Origin: Lucifuga dentata
Taxonomy: Eukaryota; Chordata; Actinopteri; Ophidiiformes; Bythitidae
NCBI GenBank assembly: GCA_014773175.1
Contig: VXCM01001550.1
Span: 16,231-80,230, forward strand
DNA length: 64,000 nt
Direction of reading: 5' to 3'
The translations under genes were made by a program, and so were the position numbers. Below are positions 1-13,087 of the stretch, in pieces. A model generated the notes under the pieces. The model was not told where the DNA came from, did not search any database, and worked only from the letters and a program-made list of their open reading frames with translations. Positions within the stretch are counted from its first letter, which is position 1, and each line of letters begins with the position of its first letter.

Positions 1-603
1 TTTTTGCTTGCATCCGTAAGTGACTGAAACAGTTGAAAGTTGGTGGGTCTCTGTGGCAGACCTGCAGAGCTGAACAGGGAAAGAAGTAGTGAATCTAACT
101 CCCCTTACACAGCTGGCTATTTTAGCTGGGCATTAGATAAAAAACATGCCATACACTAGAGTGGTTACTACTCCCTNCCACCCCCCCACTCCCTCTGCCT
201 TTTTGTCAGAATTTTAACTTACCAGTCAAATTCACTGATGAATGAAAAAAAAAGTCACAGAAGTCACAGACCATTTCTATCTATACCAGCAACATTTCTT
301 TGATGTTCTATTCCCCTGCCCCATTCCCTCCATGTGACTCATGTTTTAGTCATCATAACATTGACTTCATATTGACTAAACTGACACTGGATCATTGATT
401 ATTTGCTGTTGATATTATTCTGTAATATTATTTTCTTGTTTTCGACCTTTGTATTTACCTGTTTCTACACCTGCAGCTCCTATTGCACAGCCGGTCATTT
501 GGGGAGAGGGAATCTCTCTTTGAACAGCCTCTCCTGAGGTTTCTTGGTTTCTTCCATTTTCTTTTATACAATAAGATTTTTCGGGAGCTTTTCCTCATCT
601 TCT
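1..603. other. no feature recognised
   Basis: AT-rich unique-looking sequence with a C-rich contig join at N 177. Open frames here show no family motif. Confidence 0.6.
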
Positions 604-1326
604 TAGGCTGGATTTACACTCCAAGTCTCAATGCTCAGTTCCAATCTTTTGCCTATATCCGATTTTTTGTTCAGCATATTTACATTTTCTTTTTTAAGTG
701 GCCCATATCTGATACCTGTATTTACACGGCTTTGACCTGTAGCTGTCTGCATGTAGTTGCAAGACAGATGTAATCAAAACGCTTCAATGGACTAAGATAA
801 GAGAACTATTTAAAAATATGATCAGTGGGTTAGAAACTTTCAAATGCAGAGAGAAACATCTGATATGTTGTGTAGGCATTTCTCTCTCCCATCGGGACAC
901 GAATTTTCATTGGTTAATCATGGAGGAGAAGCGGGTGGCTCTGCTGTAACAGAGCCTGTTATCACATACTAACACATCCGTTTGATATAAACACATATCA
1001 ATATCAATATATATATATCAATATATATCAGTATCTATATATATATATATATACAGTATATATAGATAGATAAGGTGGAGTTGGAATGGGAAGGAAATTT
1101 CAGTTTGTGTATTTAAACAGCAGACACATTGGCGGATATCTGATACATTTATTTCCACATATGCAAGTGGCCCAAAACAGATCTGAGAATATCAGATTCC
1201 ATGTGGCTTTTTACCATTTACCTTTTTACCATTTATATCTTCAGGAAGCGTACTGATCCGATACATGTCACGTGAGCAAAAGATCGGAATCAGGTCACGT
1301 GTGTGGTAGTGTAAATCCAGCCTTAG
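604..1326. mobile_element. MITE, probable hAT type
   Basis: Ends share GGCTGGATTTACACT inverted (left near 606-620, right 1309-1322). Subterminal regions also match inversely, including a GTGGCCCA/ATCTGAT motif repeated on both sides. No transposase is present. The centre holds an AT-rich microsatellite (about 995-1071). No clear 8-bp target duplication was seen. Confidence 0.7.
995..1071. repeat. AT-rich microsatellite
   Basis: Interrupted (TA)n and ATATCA units in the centre of the MITE at 604-1326. Confidence 0.9.
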
Positions 1327-1354
1327 AGAGTTGGGGCAGGGTTGGGAACTGCAA

Positions 1355-1436
1355 TTGTGTGGGTCTGTAAAGCCCTTTGAGACATTGTATGTGATGCTGG
1401 GCTATACAAATAAACTTGACTTGATTTGACTTGACT
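1355..1436 (+). repeat. LINE/SINE 3' tail fragment
   Basis: Contains AAAGCCCTTTGAGAC and GGGCTATACAAATAAA followed by TTGACTTGA-type repeats, the characteristic 3' end of fish L2/CR1-related retroposons. Only the tail is present. Confidence 0.7.
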
Positions 1437-2961
1437 TTATGTAGTTTTCCTTGAGGCATGTTAACAAAACCATCTGTGCATAATGTGCTTCTCTCATACT
1501 ACAGATGGAAATTTTTATCATCGGCCATGTTTCCTCCATAATTTAACAAGGCTGTTACAGCTAAATGTCTCGTAACTCTGGGACTGTAGGTCATGTTGTA
1601 GGCAGCCTACACGGTGTCTGAATGGCTCCTGCCTTCCTTTGTCTCCTGTCAGAGGGTCTGCCCTCCTCTTGCCTTATGTCACTATTGTCTCTGAGGGTGC
1701 ATTTGATAATAAAGTTATTTTTAACCAGGCCTATTATTCCCAACATCATAAACTATCTACTGCTCTGGGCCCACTGCCAGTACTGTCAGTGCAATGTAAT
1801 AGGCAATACATCAACAAGTGTGTGTGTGTATGTGTGTACATCAGACCGTATGTGTGTGTGAGAGAGAGTCAATATGTGAGATCTCAGCATTTTTTAGATA
1901 TAAAGGGACCTGTAAAATTCAGGAATAACAGAATGGCACACAGCGCATATCTTTGTATTGGTGGTTAAAATTTTGCAGATCCCTTAACTTTGAACTATAA
2001 ATGCGTGTGAATGACAGAGATTCAACTCATGGCTCTGTTTATACAGTAAATATATAAATAACAGTAAATAAAGACAGTATAAGTTGGTGTGGTGCATGAT
2101 GGCACGTAGCAGCCTCTACTAGTTCTGAGAATGAGTTTTTTAAACTCGTTGGCCTGTGCAGTCATGTTTGATGTGCTGCACCCCCCCCCCCCNTTTCTTT
2201 GTCTTGTTCTGCTCCTACCACTGCACTGTAATTACTGTACTTGGCGCAGTCACAAACAACACATCAACAACAGAATTTGGGTTTGGGAAGGGGATGAGCA
2301 AAAGAAAAAGATGTGGGGGTTGCGTTGGCCATTGTGAAGAAAAAGGAGTACTCACATTTTACAAAAAGTTACACTGTATGGGACATTTCAGAAATATTAG
2401 AATTACCCCTACATGTTGATACACATAGGTGTATTTTTCTGGCTGGTGTGTGCCTGATGTGATAGATTACCATGGCAAGCTCCATCTTTAGAAGATCACA
2501 GGCAGAATCGCTTTGTACCTGCTTGAGTCATTGTTTTCCTTTGTAGAGAGGGTGACAGCAAACCTTGTGGCCTTTCATCACTGTTGTCAAATTTCATCAT
2601 CAAATTACATCAGCAAAGCTCAAACGATTTGGAATTTTATTGTTTGCTGCTTACCTTTCAAAGCATGTCCAATCAGATTAATGCCAAGGATGAATTATTA
2701 TTGATATCATTATAACTTTTTTTTAAAAAAAAATCACTGTATGTGAGTTTTTCCTTCAGCATGAATGAAATGGTTCTTATACACACAGCAGAAAAAGGGT
2801 GATATATTGGTGTTGAAGTGGACATTGATCTTTTATCATTTATCAGCATTCTAATACGTGGAATCAATTGTGTGCAATTTGTGATTGTCACTCATTGATC
2901 CCTTTTCTTTTATAGTTGTCATCAATTCCAGCAGTTCTCCCAATTTGGTGTATATATTATA
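1437..2961. other. no gene recognised
   Basis: Contains a TG/GA tract near 1819-1868 and a poly-C contig join at N 2193. Open frames lack recognisable motifs. Confidence 0.6.
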
Positions 2962-3330
2962 CAGTGGGGTCCAAAAGTCTGAGACCATATAGAAACTCAT
3001 GGAAATAATCAGAAAGTCTGACATCACAAGAAGCTCTTTGAAACATTGCCAAATCATGCTGGGATAATGTGGCTCATCAGGTTTTGCACAAACATGTGGA
3101 GTCCATGGCAGCTGGAGTGCATGCTGTCATTAAAGAAAAAGGGGGGCATACCAAATACTAAAATATCCTGACATTCATGTACATTTTTCAAAGATTCAAC
3201 TTTTCACTCAAATTATTAAGATGATATAATCATTTGTAATGAAAAATCTTGTATTAAATTAAAAAAGAATGTAAAAAAGAATGCAAAATAGAAGCATTTA
3301 AACAGTAGTCTCAGATTTTGGACCCCACTG
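2962..3330 (+). mobile_element. internally deleted Tc1-like element
   Basis: Inverted ends CAGTGGGGTCCAAAA (2962) and TTTTGGACCCCACTG (ending 3330), with TA just before the left end. Between them, 3072-3161 reads as the tail of a Tc1-like transposase: AHQVLHKHVES, then HAVIKEKGGHTKY and a TAA stop. The rest of the transposase is missing, so this is a non-autonomous deletion derivative of a different Tc1 family from the one at 53.4 kb. Confidence 0.88.
3072..3161 (+). pseudogene. Tc1-like transposase C-terminal fragment
   Basis: About 29 codons plus a stop, in frame, ending KEKGGHTKY, a characteristic fish Tc1 transposase C-terminus. No catalytic domain remains. Confidence 0.85.
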
Positions 3331-4998
3331 TGTGTGCATGTATATATATCTAAACTTAATGTAAAAATACTCAAAACCGCTGTCTGGCCAGCAGAGATAA
3401 GATAAGCTGTTCAAAAGAAAGAGAAAAGATAAGCCTGTTGTTGTCGAGTATTTGACAAAGAAAAGGGTGTTGTGAGACTGAAGTGAAAACACCAACTTTA
3501 GGGTGGGNGGAGCAAACAACTTACAGTGGCATCTTTGTATGTGTTGGGTTTGGTGTAAACTTGCTGTTTTAGAGGAAAGGTTGTTCAGCAGTACAAATGG
3601 CTCTCAAGTGTGTTCGTCTCCTTCTTTTGTGGCAGAAAAATCAAAATTAAGGGAGGAAACATGAGTGCATGCCCACGTGTAGCCCGACCTGTCATCCAGC
3701 TGGTTTTCAGGGCTGGGATCATGCACACATCTGTTTGACCAAATGTTTTTTGAAACACAGGTATTTACACACACAGATGCAATATTGTTCTAAAAATGGC
3801 AGACAAATGTTGCCATCAGTCTCACAGGAATGTTGTCAGAAATATAATCTCTGTACACCAGTGCTGGGACTATTAGTAATAGCAGCAATCAAACACATCA
3901 AATAGTATTTATATTGGCGCATCACTGATGCTCAAAGGCACACAAAGACAGACTCCATGAGCAAACTCTGGATCTGTTGGAGGGCTGTCACTTTCAAATG
4001 ATGCTATCGTGCCATCTGTGCGCCACAGTTGTGCTCTTTCTTTTAATGATGCCTTAAAAATCTTGAGCACATAAACGACACATCTTGTTTGCGTAGCTGT
4101 GAAGAGGCTTGCTTTAAATATGACTGCAGCTTTTCATACGCCAGTCAACAGCACTGCACTGCACTGCACTGTAACTCGCTTCCTTCCACTTTTTGTGACT
4201 CAGTATTTCATATCCTCTTTGATGTCATGTCTGTTTGAATGCAAATTAATTGTGTTACATCAGATCTGATGGAAGCAGCAGAAGCATTGCATGGTTTCAG
4301 GTGCGTGAGGTCGGGAATGAGCAGTTGATCATGTTTATCACCCCAGTCATGCATGTTCTAGAGCCGTGTGCTTGTATCAGCACTGTTTTGTTCTGTATAT
4401 GACATGACTGCGATAAAACAACACATTGGTGTTAACATATAAGTCATTGTTATTCCACTCATTCCAACTGAGTTGCAGTCTAACAATGACAGTAATTTAT
4501 GACTTTTGGCTAATTAATTCTGGACATCAGGCTAAAGAGTTTTTGTAGCAAGCAGTCTTATTTGGTTAGAGACTGCCCTAAATTAATAATCTGTAGCTTT
4601 TAGGATCAACATTACTCACAGTGATGGGATGAGTTGGAGGTGAAACACAGTTTTCTTCAACCACTTATCTATTGTTATATCAATGACGATGACAGATGAA
4701 ACGGTGAGAAAAGGGGCTTCTGTAAGTACTGATGAATGTATGTATCTAGGGAATGTTGACTCTTCATGGGCTGGGTATTGCCGTTGCCCTCATCATACAA
4801 TATACTACATGGTTATTTTGAATACTGATTATGTCAAGTAATTCAATAATAATGAACATTGAAGTTTTTGCTAAACTACATATTGCTGGAGTCTCCAATT
4901 CATGACTGCTGGCTGTTCAGTTCAGTACATCAGTTGTACATCATCTGTTCCAATATGTGGATCAGTAAGTGTGTCACAATTTATGGACCTATTGATTT

Positions 4999-5003
<5 letters not shown>

Positions 5004-5030
<27 letters not shown>
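5004..5030 (+). repeat. poly-A tract
   Basis: 27 A. No clear retroposon body was recognised upstream. Confidence 0.9.
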
Positions 5031-6127
5031 CAAAAACACAGTCAGCTCATCTGGAAGAGTTGTGAGTTAGCTGCCTTGCTTGGGCACCTTGTCTTCATCA
5101 TCTCTGAGTTAATTGATGGTATATCCTTCACTTTCCTGACCCAAATTTTAGCATTCAATCCAGTGGCTCAGTGTGTGTAACTTTATGCCACCGCATCCTG
5201 TAGGATTTAGATGAAAATAACCGCGAGGCTTGAGAAGAGAGAAAGACGTTGTTGGAGTTATGTCCTTTTCTAACTTTGGAACAGGAACACCCAGGCTTTG
5301 TTATTGCTTGTCCCCAGCCTTCATATTTTACTCAATTGCAAATGTTATCTACAGAAAATACCTTAGGGAATTCAATAATGAGGCAATGACAACCAAATCT
5401 TATCTCATCTTCTTAAGACCACAGGAAAAATAGGAGTTCAAAGCCAGAATTTGCCATTGATTGCTATGTAGAGCACTGTACTGAACCATTTGTGGTTATA
5501 GCTACCACTGTCTAACAAGTCAATAATAGCAGGACAGTGATGTCATTTACTAGGAGGCATCCATTTTTGGAAACATTTTTTTTTAATTAATTTGTTTTCA
5601 CACTTATTCAATCTGTTCAAAATGTGTGTTTATGTTGATGTAAGGGTTAGGGTTATTATCAAAGTTAGCACCCAGTCTGGATAACATGCAGAGAGTTGCG
5701 GGGATCATGCTCATGGTGATGTATTGGAGAAAATGCAGTACACCAGTATAAATGATGCAGCCATAAGTCATATTGTGGCATCTGTGTGCTGTTTATGCTG
5801 GTTATAAGCCCACCCTTACCACGATTGCTGTATATGATATACTTTTCATAGGCTTTTTTGGGCTGTATTAGATTGTTCAGCTGGCCATTTTCAGCTTGTG
5901 GGTGGTATTCTGTGTAGTTCTGTTTTTTGTGAGATGTGTGTGGATAGCCATGCAGTACATGGTGTGAAACAGGTCTTTATTGGCTGGCTTTATTATGGAG
6001 TTGTCACTGAGGAGTCGCATTGATTATTAATAGGCAGGCCACATCAAAGAGCCACTCCAAAACCAACCTTGGCAGCACAAAAAGTTGTGGACGTATCTGC
6101 CAAACCCTTTAGTCAGAGAGAGAATTA

Positions 6128-6149
6128 GAGAGAGAGAGAGAGAGAGAGA
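6128..6149 (+). repeat. (GA)n microsatellite
   Basis: About 11 GA units. Confidence 0.95.
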
Positions 6150-6199
6150 ATATCAACAATATCAAACATTTAATGAATTTTCCATTCTTAATGCTAGCA

Positions 6200-6554
6200 A
6201 ATCAAATTTTCATTGTCAGAATCCTGCTAACAAACAGACAAACAAATAAATCCTTCTTCTGGATCGTGTGTAATCCAGAATGTGATCTGAATCACCACCA
6301 AAATAAGCACATCTTGTGTTTTGCTAAATGAGCCACCAAAATAAATGTCATTCAAATTAGCCCACTAGCGTTGATTTTATAGGCTAAAAACTTCTGGATC
6401 CAGAACGTGGTCCGATCACCTCCAAAATTCCAATCCTGTCTCTCGACATTATCTATCTGTCCCCCAAATTCTATCCATAACTTTTCGCGATATCCTGCTA
6501 ATATACAGACAATCAAACATGCTGGTGATCACATAACCTCCTTGGCGAAGGTAA
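6200..6554 (+). repeat. fish retroposon-like repeat fragment
   Basis: Contains TCCAGAACGTGGTCCGATCA, CCATAACTTTTCGCGATAT, a stretch naming repeated ACAGACAA, and CATAACCTCCTTGGCGAAGG. This block order is common in fish interspersed repeats, and a related copy lies at 28325-28570. A less conserved partial repeat of the same motifs sits at 6200-6300. Confidence 0.55.
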
Positions 6555-7464
6555 TAAAAGATTCAATGATGAGGTATGTAGTGATTTTTCTTTAGTAAGT
6601 GTTTTCAGTGAAACTTGCTTTTTTGAGACATCTACAAATATACCCCAGCCATACTGGAAAGTTTTACACACACACCTAGTTTTGGAAACCTGTATTCCCT
6701 GACAGATACAAGGGTGTATCAGTGTTATTGTCAGAACTCATGAAGTATATTTCATAAAATAGCTTTGACAAAGAGTATCACAGTGCAGTACTACTAATAA
6801 AGCAAAGTGTGACATGAGCTAGGTGGTTGTGTGAGACCTGTGCTTGTAGGTCATGCCAAGTTCTGTATTTCTCTGTGTGTGTGTGTGTGGTTTTTTTTTT
6901 CAAATGTGTAAAAGTAAATAATATACCATAAACCTGTGGTCAGAATGTGTCTCAGCTCAATGGTGAAAAGATCATTAGCGTTACTATGAATACCAGTATG
7001 AAATCTTTTCTTTAAATATACGCTTTGCAGTATAAGCAAAACAGGGATGCTAGGTTCACCATAACATTAAAATCAAATGTTTCTCTCACATTTCCAATAT
7101 TGTCTGTCAGGGTGACAAATAGTAAAGGAGCTTGCCAAGCAGGATTTCTCCCTTGCCTAGGCACATCAAAACAAGTATTTCCATTATAATTCATTATTGG
7201 CATGACATTATAATTTTTCTACAGTGTGCTGAGAGTGATCTCTTTAGATTACACATACGTTAGCTGTGTGTGTTAGAGAAGAAGACGAAATGACACATCT
7301 GCTTGCTGTGTCAGCCTGAGAGAACTGGGGTAGAGACGGCTTTGGTGGCTTTGGTGCAGCTACTGTAGAGTATTGATTCCAAAAGCTTTTAGTGCGTAGC
7401 TAATTTTCCATATGGGGCCTCTGCATGTGGCCCTCGGGGTCTGGATAGGTCTGAGTGACTAATC

Positions 7465-7466
<2 letters not shown>

Positions 7467-7514
<48 letters not shown>

Positions 7515-7529
7515 AGCGAGAGAGAGAGA
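7467..7529 (+). repeat. (TG)n-(GA)n compound microsatellite
   Basis: About 23 TG units then interrupted GA units. Confidence 0.97.
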
Positions 7530-7847
7530 CTTTTAGCACTTGAGTTTAATGTAGGCTACTGTAAGGAACCATTTGTATATCTCCACAACACATACAAACA
7601 ACAAATACAAATATATTTACAGTTCAGTAATTATATTCTTGAGTGAGAGATACAGGTATACACACTCTACCTCCTTTCAAAGTTGCTGGCAGTCTCCCAA
7701 ATGGCAAACATGGTCTGGCTAAAGAGAAAATTTACCATCATGCTTGACTTTTTACAGAGGGAACACACTGGAGCAAAAATTAAATATCTTCTCATAGAAC
7801 CTTTTCCTATCTACCTGTTACACTCAGTGAGAACAGGATACAGCAAC

Positions 7848-7851
<4 letters not shown>

Positions 7852-7882
<31 letters not shown>

Positions 7883-7890
7883 AAAAAAAA
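7852..7890 (+). repeat. poly-A tract
   Basis: About 38 bases, nearly all A. Confidence 0.9.
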
Positions 7891-8073
7891 GACGACTCTT
7901 ATTTCCAACTATCAGATCCAGAATTTTGTTGCCAGATTCCCATGCAATCAGACTTTGAGTAGAGAATGACGTCTGTTCTTTTTAGCAGCTTCAGCAAGTC
8001 AGTGGGGCCTGAATTTAAGCTTCCCGTTAAAGGAGACAGCAGATTTTCAGGCTTGATGATGCCACCTCTCATA

Positions 8074-8208
8074 ATAATAATAACAATAACAATAACAGAA
8101 ACAACAACAACAACAACAATAATAATAATATTTACTTATANATAATAATAACAATAACAATAACAGAAACAACAACAACAACAACAATAATAATAATATT
8201 TACTTATA
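8074..8208 (+). other. false 67-bp duplication at contig join
   Basis: 8074-8140 and 8142-8208 are identical and separated only by N 8141. Confidence 0.9.
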
Positions 8209-8324
8209 TAGCATCTTTAAAAACAGAGTTTACAAAGTACTAGTAAAAGAATCAATAAAACAGATCAAACACAAAACAAAAAGTTAGACATTAAAAACAA
8301 TACAGCAAACATAAAAAAATGACA

Positions 8325-8892
8325 TCACATAAAAGCAAGTCTATAAAAATTGGTCTTACGCTGTATTTTAAAAGTGGACACTGATTTGGCAAGCCTCAGA
8401 TCCTGTGGCGGATCATTCAGAGCTTTGGGGCTCTAACCGCAAACACCCAGTCACCTTTAGTTTTCCAGTTGGTAATTGTAAGGAGGTTAGAACCTGAGGA
8501 TCTGAGGCTGTGTGCTGGCTCATAAGATGTTAACATGTCACAAATGTAACTAGGAGCCAGATTTAAACAAGCTTTAAAAGTAATAAGAAGAATTTTAAAA
8601 TCAATTCTAAAATGAACAGGGAGCCAGTGGNTAAACAAGCTTTAAAAGTAATAAGAAGAATTTTAAAATCAATTCTAAAATGAACAGGGAGCCAGTGGAG
8701 AGATGCCAGGACAGGGGTGATGTGATGCCGTCTATTGGAACCAGTAATAAGCCGAGCTGCTGTATTGTGAAGTTGTTGGAGGCGTGAGATTAATTTTTGA
8801 TTAATGCCAGAAAGAAGGGAGTTGCAGTAGTCCAGTCTGGAGAAAATAAGGCTGTGAATGACAGTTTCAAGATTATTGTAAGGACAAGGCAC
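8325..8892 (-). pseudogene. LINE reverse transcriptase C-terminal fragment
   Basis: Minus-strand translation shows the conserved L2-type C-terminus in order: [47 protein letters not shown], then LAPSYICDMLT, HSLRSSGSN, and KGDWVFAVRAPKL. After APKL one base is missing at the expected WND codons, shifting the frame; the continuation (DPPQDLRLAKSVSTF) then runs to a stop at 8325-8327. The polymerase catalytic motifs lie upstream and are absent. The apparent frame break at 8631 is an assembly artefact. Confidence 0.87.
8564..8698 (+). other. false 67-bp duplication at contig join
   Basis: 8564-8630 and 8632-8698 are identical around N 8631. Collapsing them restores the LINE reading frame. Confidence 0.95.
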
Positions 8893-10959
8893 TGTTTATA
8901 GGGTGTCAGAATGCTTCCACACGATATTAGGGAAAAAAAGTCCTTCCATTTCCACAGTCAACAGCTGTTCCCACATTGCCTCTTTCCTTATTTGATGGTG
9001 GCCTAACCAGTTCATAGTAGTCTGAAAACACGATCCACTGTCAAAGGCCTTCTCCTTGTCCAAACAAATGACACATCATCTTTGTTTTCATCAGCTTTAT
9101 TGAAAAAGACATAATTTATTATATTTTGTAGGCTTAAACATCATTTCTAACATTCGAGTACTTCAGTAGACTTTGACATAAACCAAAATTACATCTGCCC
9201 TGTTTGGTTTGATGCTTTTTGGCCTAACCAATGAATTACCTTTCCAAAATTAGTGTGAAAGAAAGTGAGAGAGAGCAAGAGGATGGAAGATGGAATGAAT
9301 GAAATGTTTAAAGGACAGAGGCATAGTGTGTTTTGTTTTGTGGGTGTGTGCGTGTGTGTGTGAGAGGGTGAATAAATGTGGCCTTGGGTGGTTTCAGTTT
9401 GTAAGTGGCCATGACATTTGCTTTACCAGGTGTAGAGGAGCGTGAAGTAGACTTTGATGGGGTCTGTGAACAGGTATCACATTTACTCTAGGCCATGGGC
9501 CATGTGGCTGCTTTGTCAAAGCAGACTATGGTCTCCCTCCCTCTTTCTCTTTCTCCCACCCTCTCGCTTGCTTTCCCACTGTCCTTTTCTCCCCATTGCT
9601 TTCTCCCATGCTTTTTTCTTGTCCCACTGACTCTCAGGCACATCTTCTCTGATGCCCTGAGAGTCATGCTACCTTAGCCAAGCGCTTACCTTTATCTCTG
9701 TTATCTCTGTTCCTCTGCCCCATCTGTTTTTTTTCCCAGTGTGTTTAGTGAGAAGTAGGTGGAGCTGGGGATGGCCGGCAACAGATTTTGTTGAGGTGGG
9801 TGTGAATGGCCTCAGTGCTGTGAACTTTAAAAGCCTAGTGGATGTTTCAGATATACTGTATGCATTGCACTGGATCCTCACACTGCTCTGTATGGTCATG
9901 AATTATTCACTTTGTTTTCACCAGGCTGGAGAGAAGGAGATGGGGTGAGAGGGGGTTGGGTGAAAGAGATCTGAGCTGAAGAGAGAGAGGAGGCAGTTGT
10001 TGTTAGCTGAGGTAAGGCAGCTAGTCTCCTTATAATTCTAGTCCACTCTCTTAATGTTTCCAAGCAGTGGGGAGACAGAGAATCTGGTCTGCAGTGTTGA
10101 GCTGTAGGTGCACTGCATCCGGCGTCATACACATTAAGTTAGTTCTGTTCTGCCTGTGGTGATAGAAATAAAACTAACCTTTTGTGCGTAAAAAGTGATA
10201 AGGGGACAAGTTTATGTTCTCAATTAAGCACCTTCTCCTATACCATCCTTTCCAATAAGTCTCAGACACACTGTACGATTTAGATATTTCAACCTCAAAA
10301 TTCACAATGATAATTATAAAATTTAGTATCTAAACTTTTTGAATACTGGTTCTGACACGTTATGCGAGGATCCTTTCACAGGTTAAGAGCAGATGCCAGT
10401 GATACCAGACATGGCTGCTAAGTGCTCCAAAGGGCATATTCAGTGGATAGCTTTTCATCAAAGGGTAAACAATGGATTGACCAATGCTAAGCGCTGACCT
10501 GCATGCTTATGTATATTGAATATATGCCATTGTCAGTATTCCTACATGAGTGGGGGGGGGGGGCNGCTGTAACAAACTTATAAATTGACTCTGTTGCAGC
10601 AGTTCAGCCTAATGATTCATCTTTTCTAAAGGGGGCAGTGATGAACTTTACTGTGATATGAGTACCATCGGTAGTACACAAATAAAATGGGTTTTACTAA
10701 GAAATATTATAGAAAATAAGAAATATTAGTATTAAGGCAGTATTTGGATTGGATCAGAGTGGTATATGGTGGTATATGATTCAAAACATTTGAAAACCAC
10801 CGCTTTAAGTTAATCCTAATCATAACATTGCAACATAACACACTCATAGGTAGACCAGAGGCTTATCCTTAACAAGTTGAAATAATGAGACCTGACAGAA
10901 AATCCTGCGTAATATATCGGCACAAGAGGGAACTGCTTGTTTAAGTAAATGAAAAGATG

Positions 10960-10991
10960 TACTGCTTATCATCATTACTGCTTATCATCAT
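10960..10991 (+). repeat. 16-bp perfect tandem duplication
   Basis: Two exact copies of TACTGCTTATCATCAT. Confidence 0.9.
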
Positions 10992-11939
10992 TACTCTTTT
11001 ACTCTATTACTCTTCTCCTACCATTTGTCCATACAGATTGAGTTGTTCCCTGTATCTCTTCAAATGCTGATGCCCACTCAGTTTATCCTGTGTGATGCAA
11101 GCAGGATGAAATTCCTCCTTGGGCTGCCCCAGCTATCTTAGAGGATCATTACTGCTTATTGGCAAGACATCTTAGCCCCTTTAACCACATTCCCAGAACT
11201 TTATGCTCATTGTATGATCTTTTATATATTGTGCCGGTTTTGTACAACATGGAGAGCCATTACTGTGAATATTGTAAGCTAACAGAATTACTTTGAGAGC
11301 CAGACTAGAAAATCTGAGAAAGAGTGATCAATTTCTCATACCTAAATACCTGGCTAATTAAAGTCGCATGCAGGTGGAGTAATTGGCTAAATCATTTAAT
11401 GTATTAACGTTGCCTGCTTGCTCTGTTTGTATGATAATTGGATTGCAGAGTGCACAATGGTAGTAGAGTAGTTTCCTCACCTGCCAGCCTCTATGACATA
11501 CGACAAACACGTGTTTCATTTCCTGCTTAGTGAGTGCAAAATGCAGCCAGTTATTTTCCACGATATAAAGAATACATCTTGAATTGAGTTTGTGTTAAGT
11601 GGATATGCGACCATGTTGCATTTTGTTGTGAGCTATATATGTTTCTGAATTGTTTTTGTTTACCTCAGCTGAGATCAAACGAGGTCTTCCAAATTAGCAT
11701 GTTAGTGTCTGCTCTGAGACTCTCCTGTCGCTTCCAGCTTTCCACAAAGTCATTGAGCATATAGGATAGCAGCAGGATTTACCTTTAAGGTCTTTGTTTG
11801 AGAAGCTCACTGCGGGAATCTGAGACTTTTCCGATATAATGAGGCGATATTTTGGCTTAAATTATCATCACAGGAAATTTACTGAGGCACAGTCAAACTT
11901 TCCAAGAGGAAGAACCGCTGACAGAAACTCTAACTATCC

Positions 11940-12044
11940 TTCTCTCTCTCTCTCTCTCACTCTCTCTCTCTCTCTCTCTCTCTCCNAACTCTAACTATCC
12001 TTCTCTCTCTCTCTCTCACTCTCTCTCTCTCTCTCTCTCTCTCC
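11940..12044 (+). repeat. (CT)n microsatellite with false duplication
   Basis: Two (CT)n tracts of the same structure, each with one CAC interruption, separated by N 11986. The copies differ by one dinucleotide and are probably one locus. Confidence 0.9.
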
Positions 12045-12600
12045 GTAATCTGGTAAAACCTATATAAATTCATAGCATAAATATGAAAGACAGCAGAAAT
12101 TATTTTGGATGCAGAAATCTTTTTATTTCAAAGCAGTTCAGTCTTTGTTTTACCTGTGAGCTGTTTTAGTGCTTTTGCTATTTGCTCACTGCTGTGAAGT
12201 GAAAAATCTCACGAAAGCCACACTATCAAACCCACTGCATATTTGGTGTTATCTCAGGTCAGTGATAAAGTGCTAATGCTCCACTTTAAATTCAACAGTA
12301 GGCTGAAAAGATGAGGTGTCAAGATTAATGTGTGTAAATAATCTTGCAGCTTGTATTTCAGCTTTATATTTGTGGATTTCCCATTTCTGTGTGCACATGA
12401 ATATCTGCATGTACTGTATGTGTCAGAGGCAGTACTTATTATTGAGTGACTGGAGAGGCTTCATCACTTTGATTGTCCCTGAAGTACTCAGTTTAGATTC
12501 TGTCTGATAACAATTCTGTCTCGGGATGTCTGGTCAGCTTGAACAATGGTGGCACTGAGATCACAATGGAATAAGACACTGGCTTAAGATGGACTTTCAT

Positions 12601-13087
12601 AATTTACACAAACTAGTGCAGTGCCTGTTCAAAACGTGCCTATTCGGAACGGGCCACCAAACTTTCTGGTATGCACTACAGCCTGCCATAATTTTGTTCT
12701 GTACATACTCACGAGCTAGCTTTGTTTGCTGTACGGGGTCGGGTTGAGACCATGGTGCTGGACCGGAGCACACTGGAGCATATCCTGCCGCCACGACCAG
12801 AGCCTATTCTGCTCTGCGGACTACTTTTTACCGGCACAGATCAATTCAAGAACTGCTCAACCAAACAGCTTCACACACGACACTGCACCCTTGGGTCCTG
12901 AGCAATAAACATGCGAATTGCAACTTCGTACAGTGCTGGGTTCTAGAGGTACGAATTTCAACTTCATACAGCGCCGGGTTCTAGAGATACGAATTTCAAC
13001 TTTATACAGTGCCGGGTTCTATTTCAACTTTATACAATGCCGGGTAGGTATTGGTGCCACAGACAGATTCTGTCTTTATAGATAGAT
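12601..13087 (+). repeat. interspersed repeat family X, copy A
   Basis: One end carries AAACTAGTGCAGTGCCTGTT; the other carries TTGGTGCCACAGACAGA and TATAGATAGAT. Both ends recur, reverse-complemented, at 59647-60137. The interior includes a GCCTGCCATAATTTTG block also found in copy B and about 3.5 degenerate 38-bp tandem units (about 12913-13045) with a core close to CGAATTTCAACTT. Family not identified. Confidence 0.7.

Larger units (their letters stand above)
3331..6199. other. no gene recognised
   Basis: Holds N 3508 and a (CACTG)n run at 4151-4171. Two TTAGGG units near 5645 are too few to be telomeric. Confidence 0.6.
8074..8892 (-). mobile_element. L2/CR1-group LINE, 5'-truncated 3' end
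   Basis: Read on the minus strand, this is the C-terminal end of a LINE reverse transcriptase, then a short 3' UTR and a tail of the GCTATATAAGTAAAT type followed by ATT/GTT repeats at the low-coordinate end. This is the usual structure of fish L2/CR1-group insertions truncated at the 5' end. Two false 67-bp assembly duplications (around N 8141 and N 8631) sit inside it. Confidence 0.88.
8893..12600. other. no gene recognised
   Basis: Mostly unique-looking sequence with a pyrimidine-rich stretch at 9530-9640, a poly-G join at N 10565 and the (CT)n locus at 11.94-12.04 kb. Confidence 0.6.

Noticed and set aside
483..773. 96-codon open frame
   Set aside because: Hydrophobic low-information translation crossing the left end of the MITE at 604; no family motif or splice context.
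5641..5660. TTAGGGTTAGGG telomere-like sequence
   Set aside because: Only two units; far too short for an interstitial telomere block.
8074..8208. Tandem duplication of a microsatellite block
   Set aside because: Exact copies around a single N; assembly overlap, not biology.
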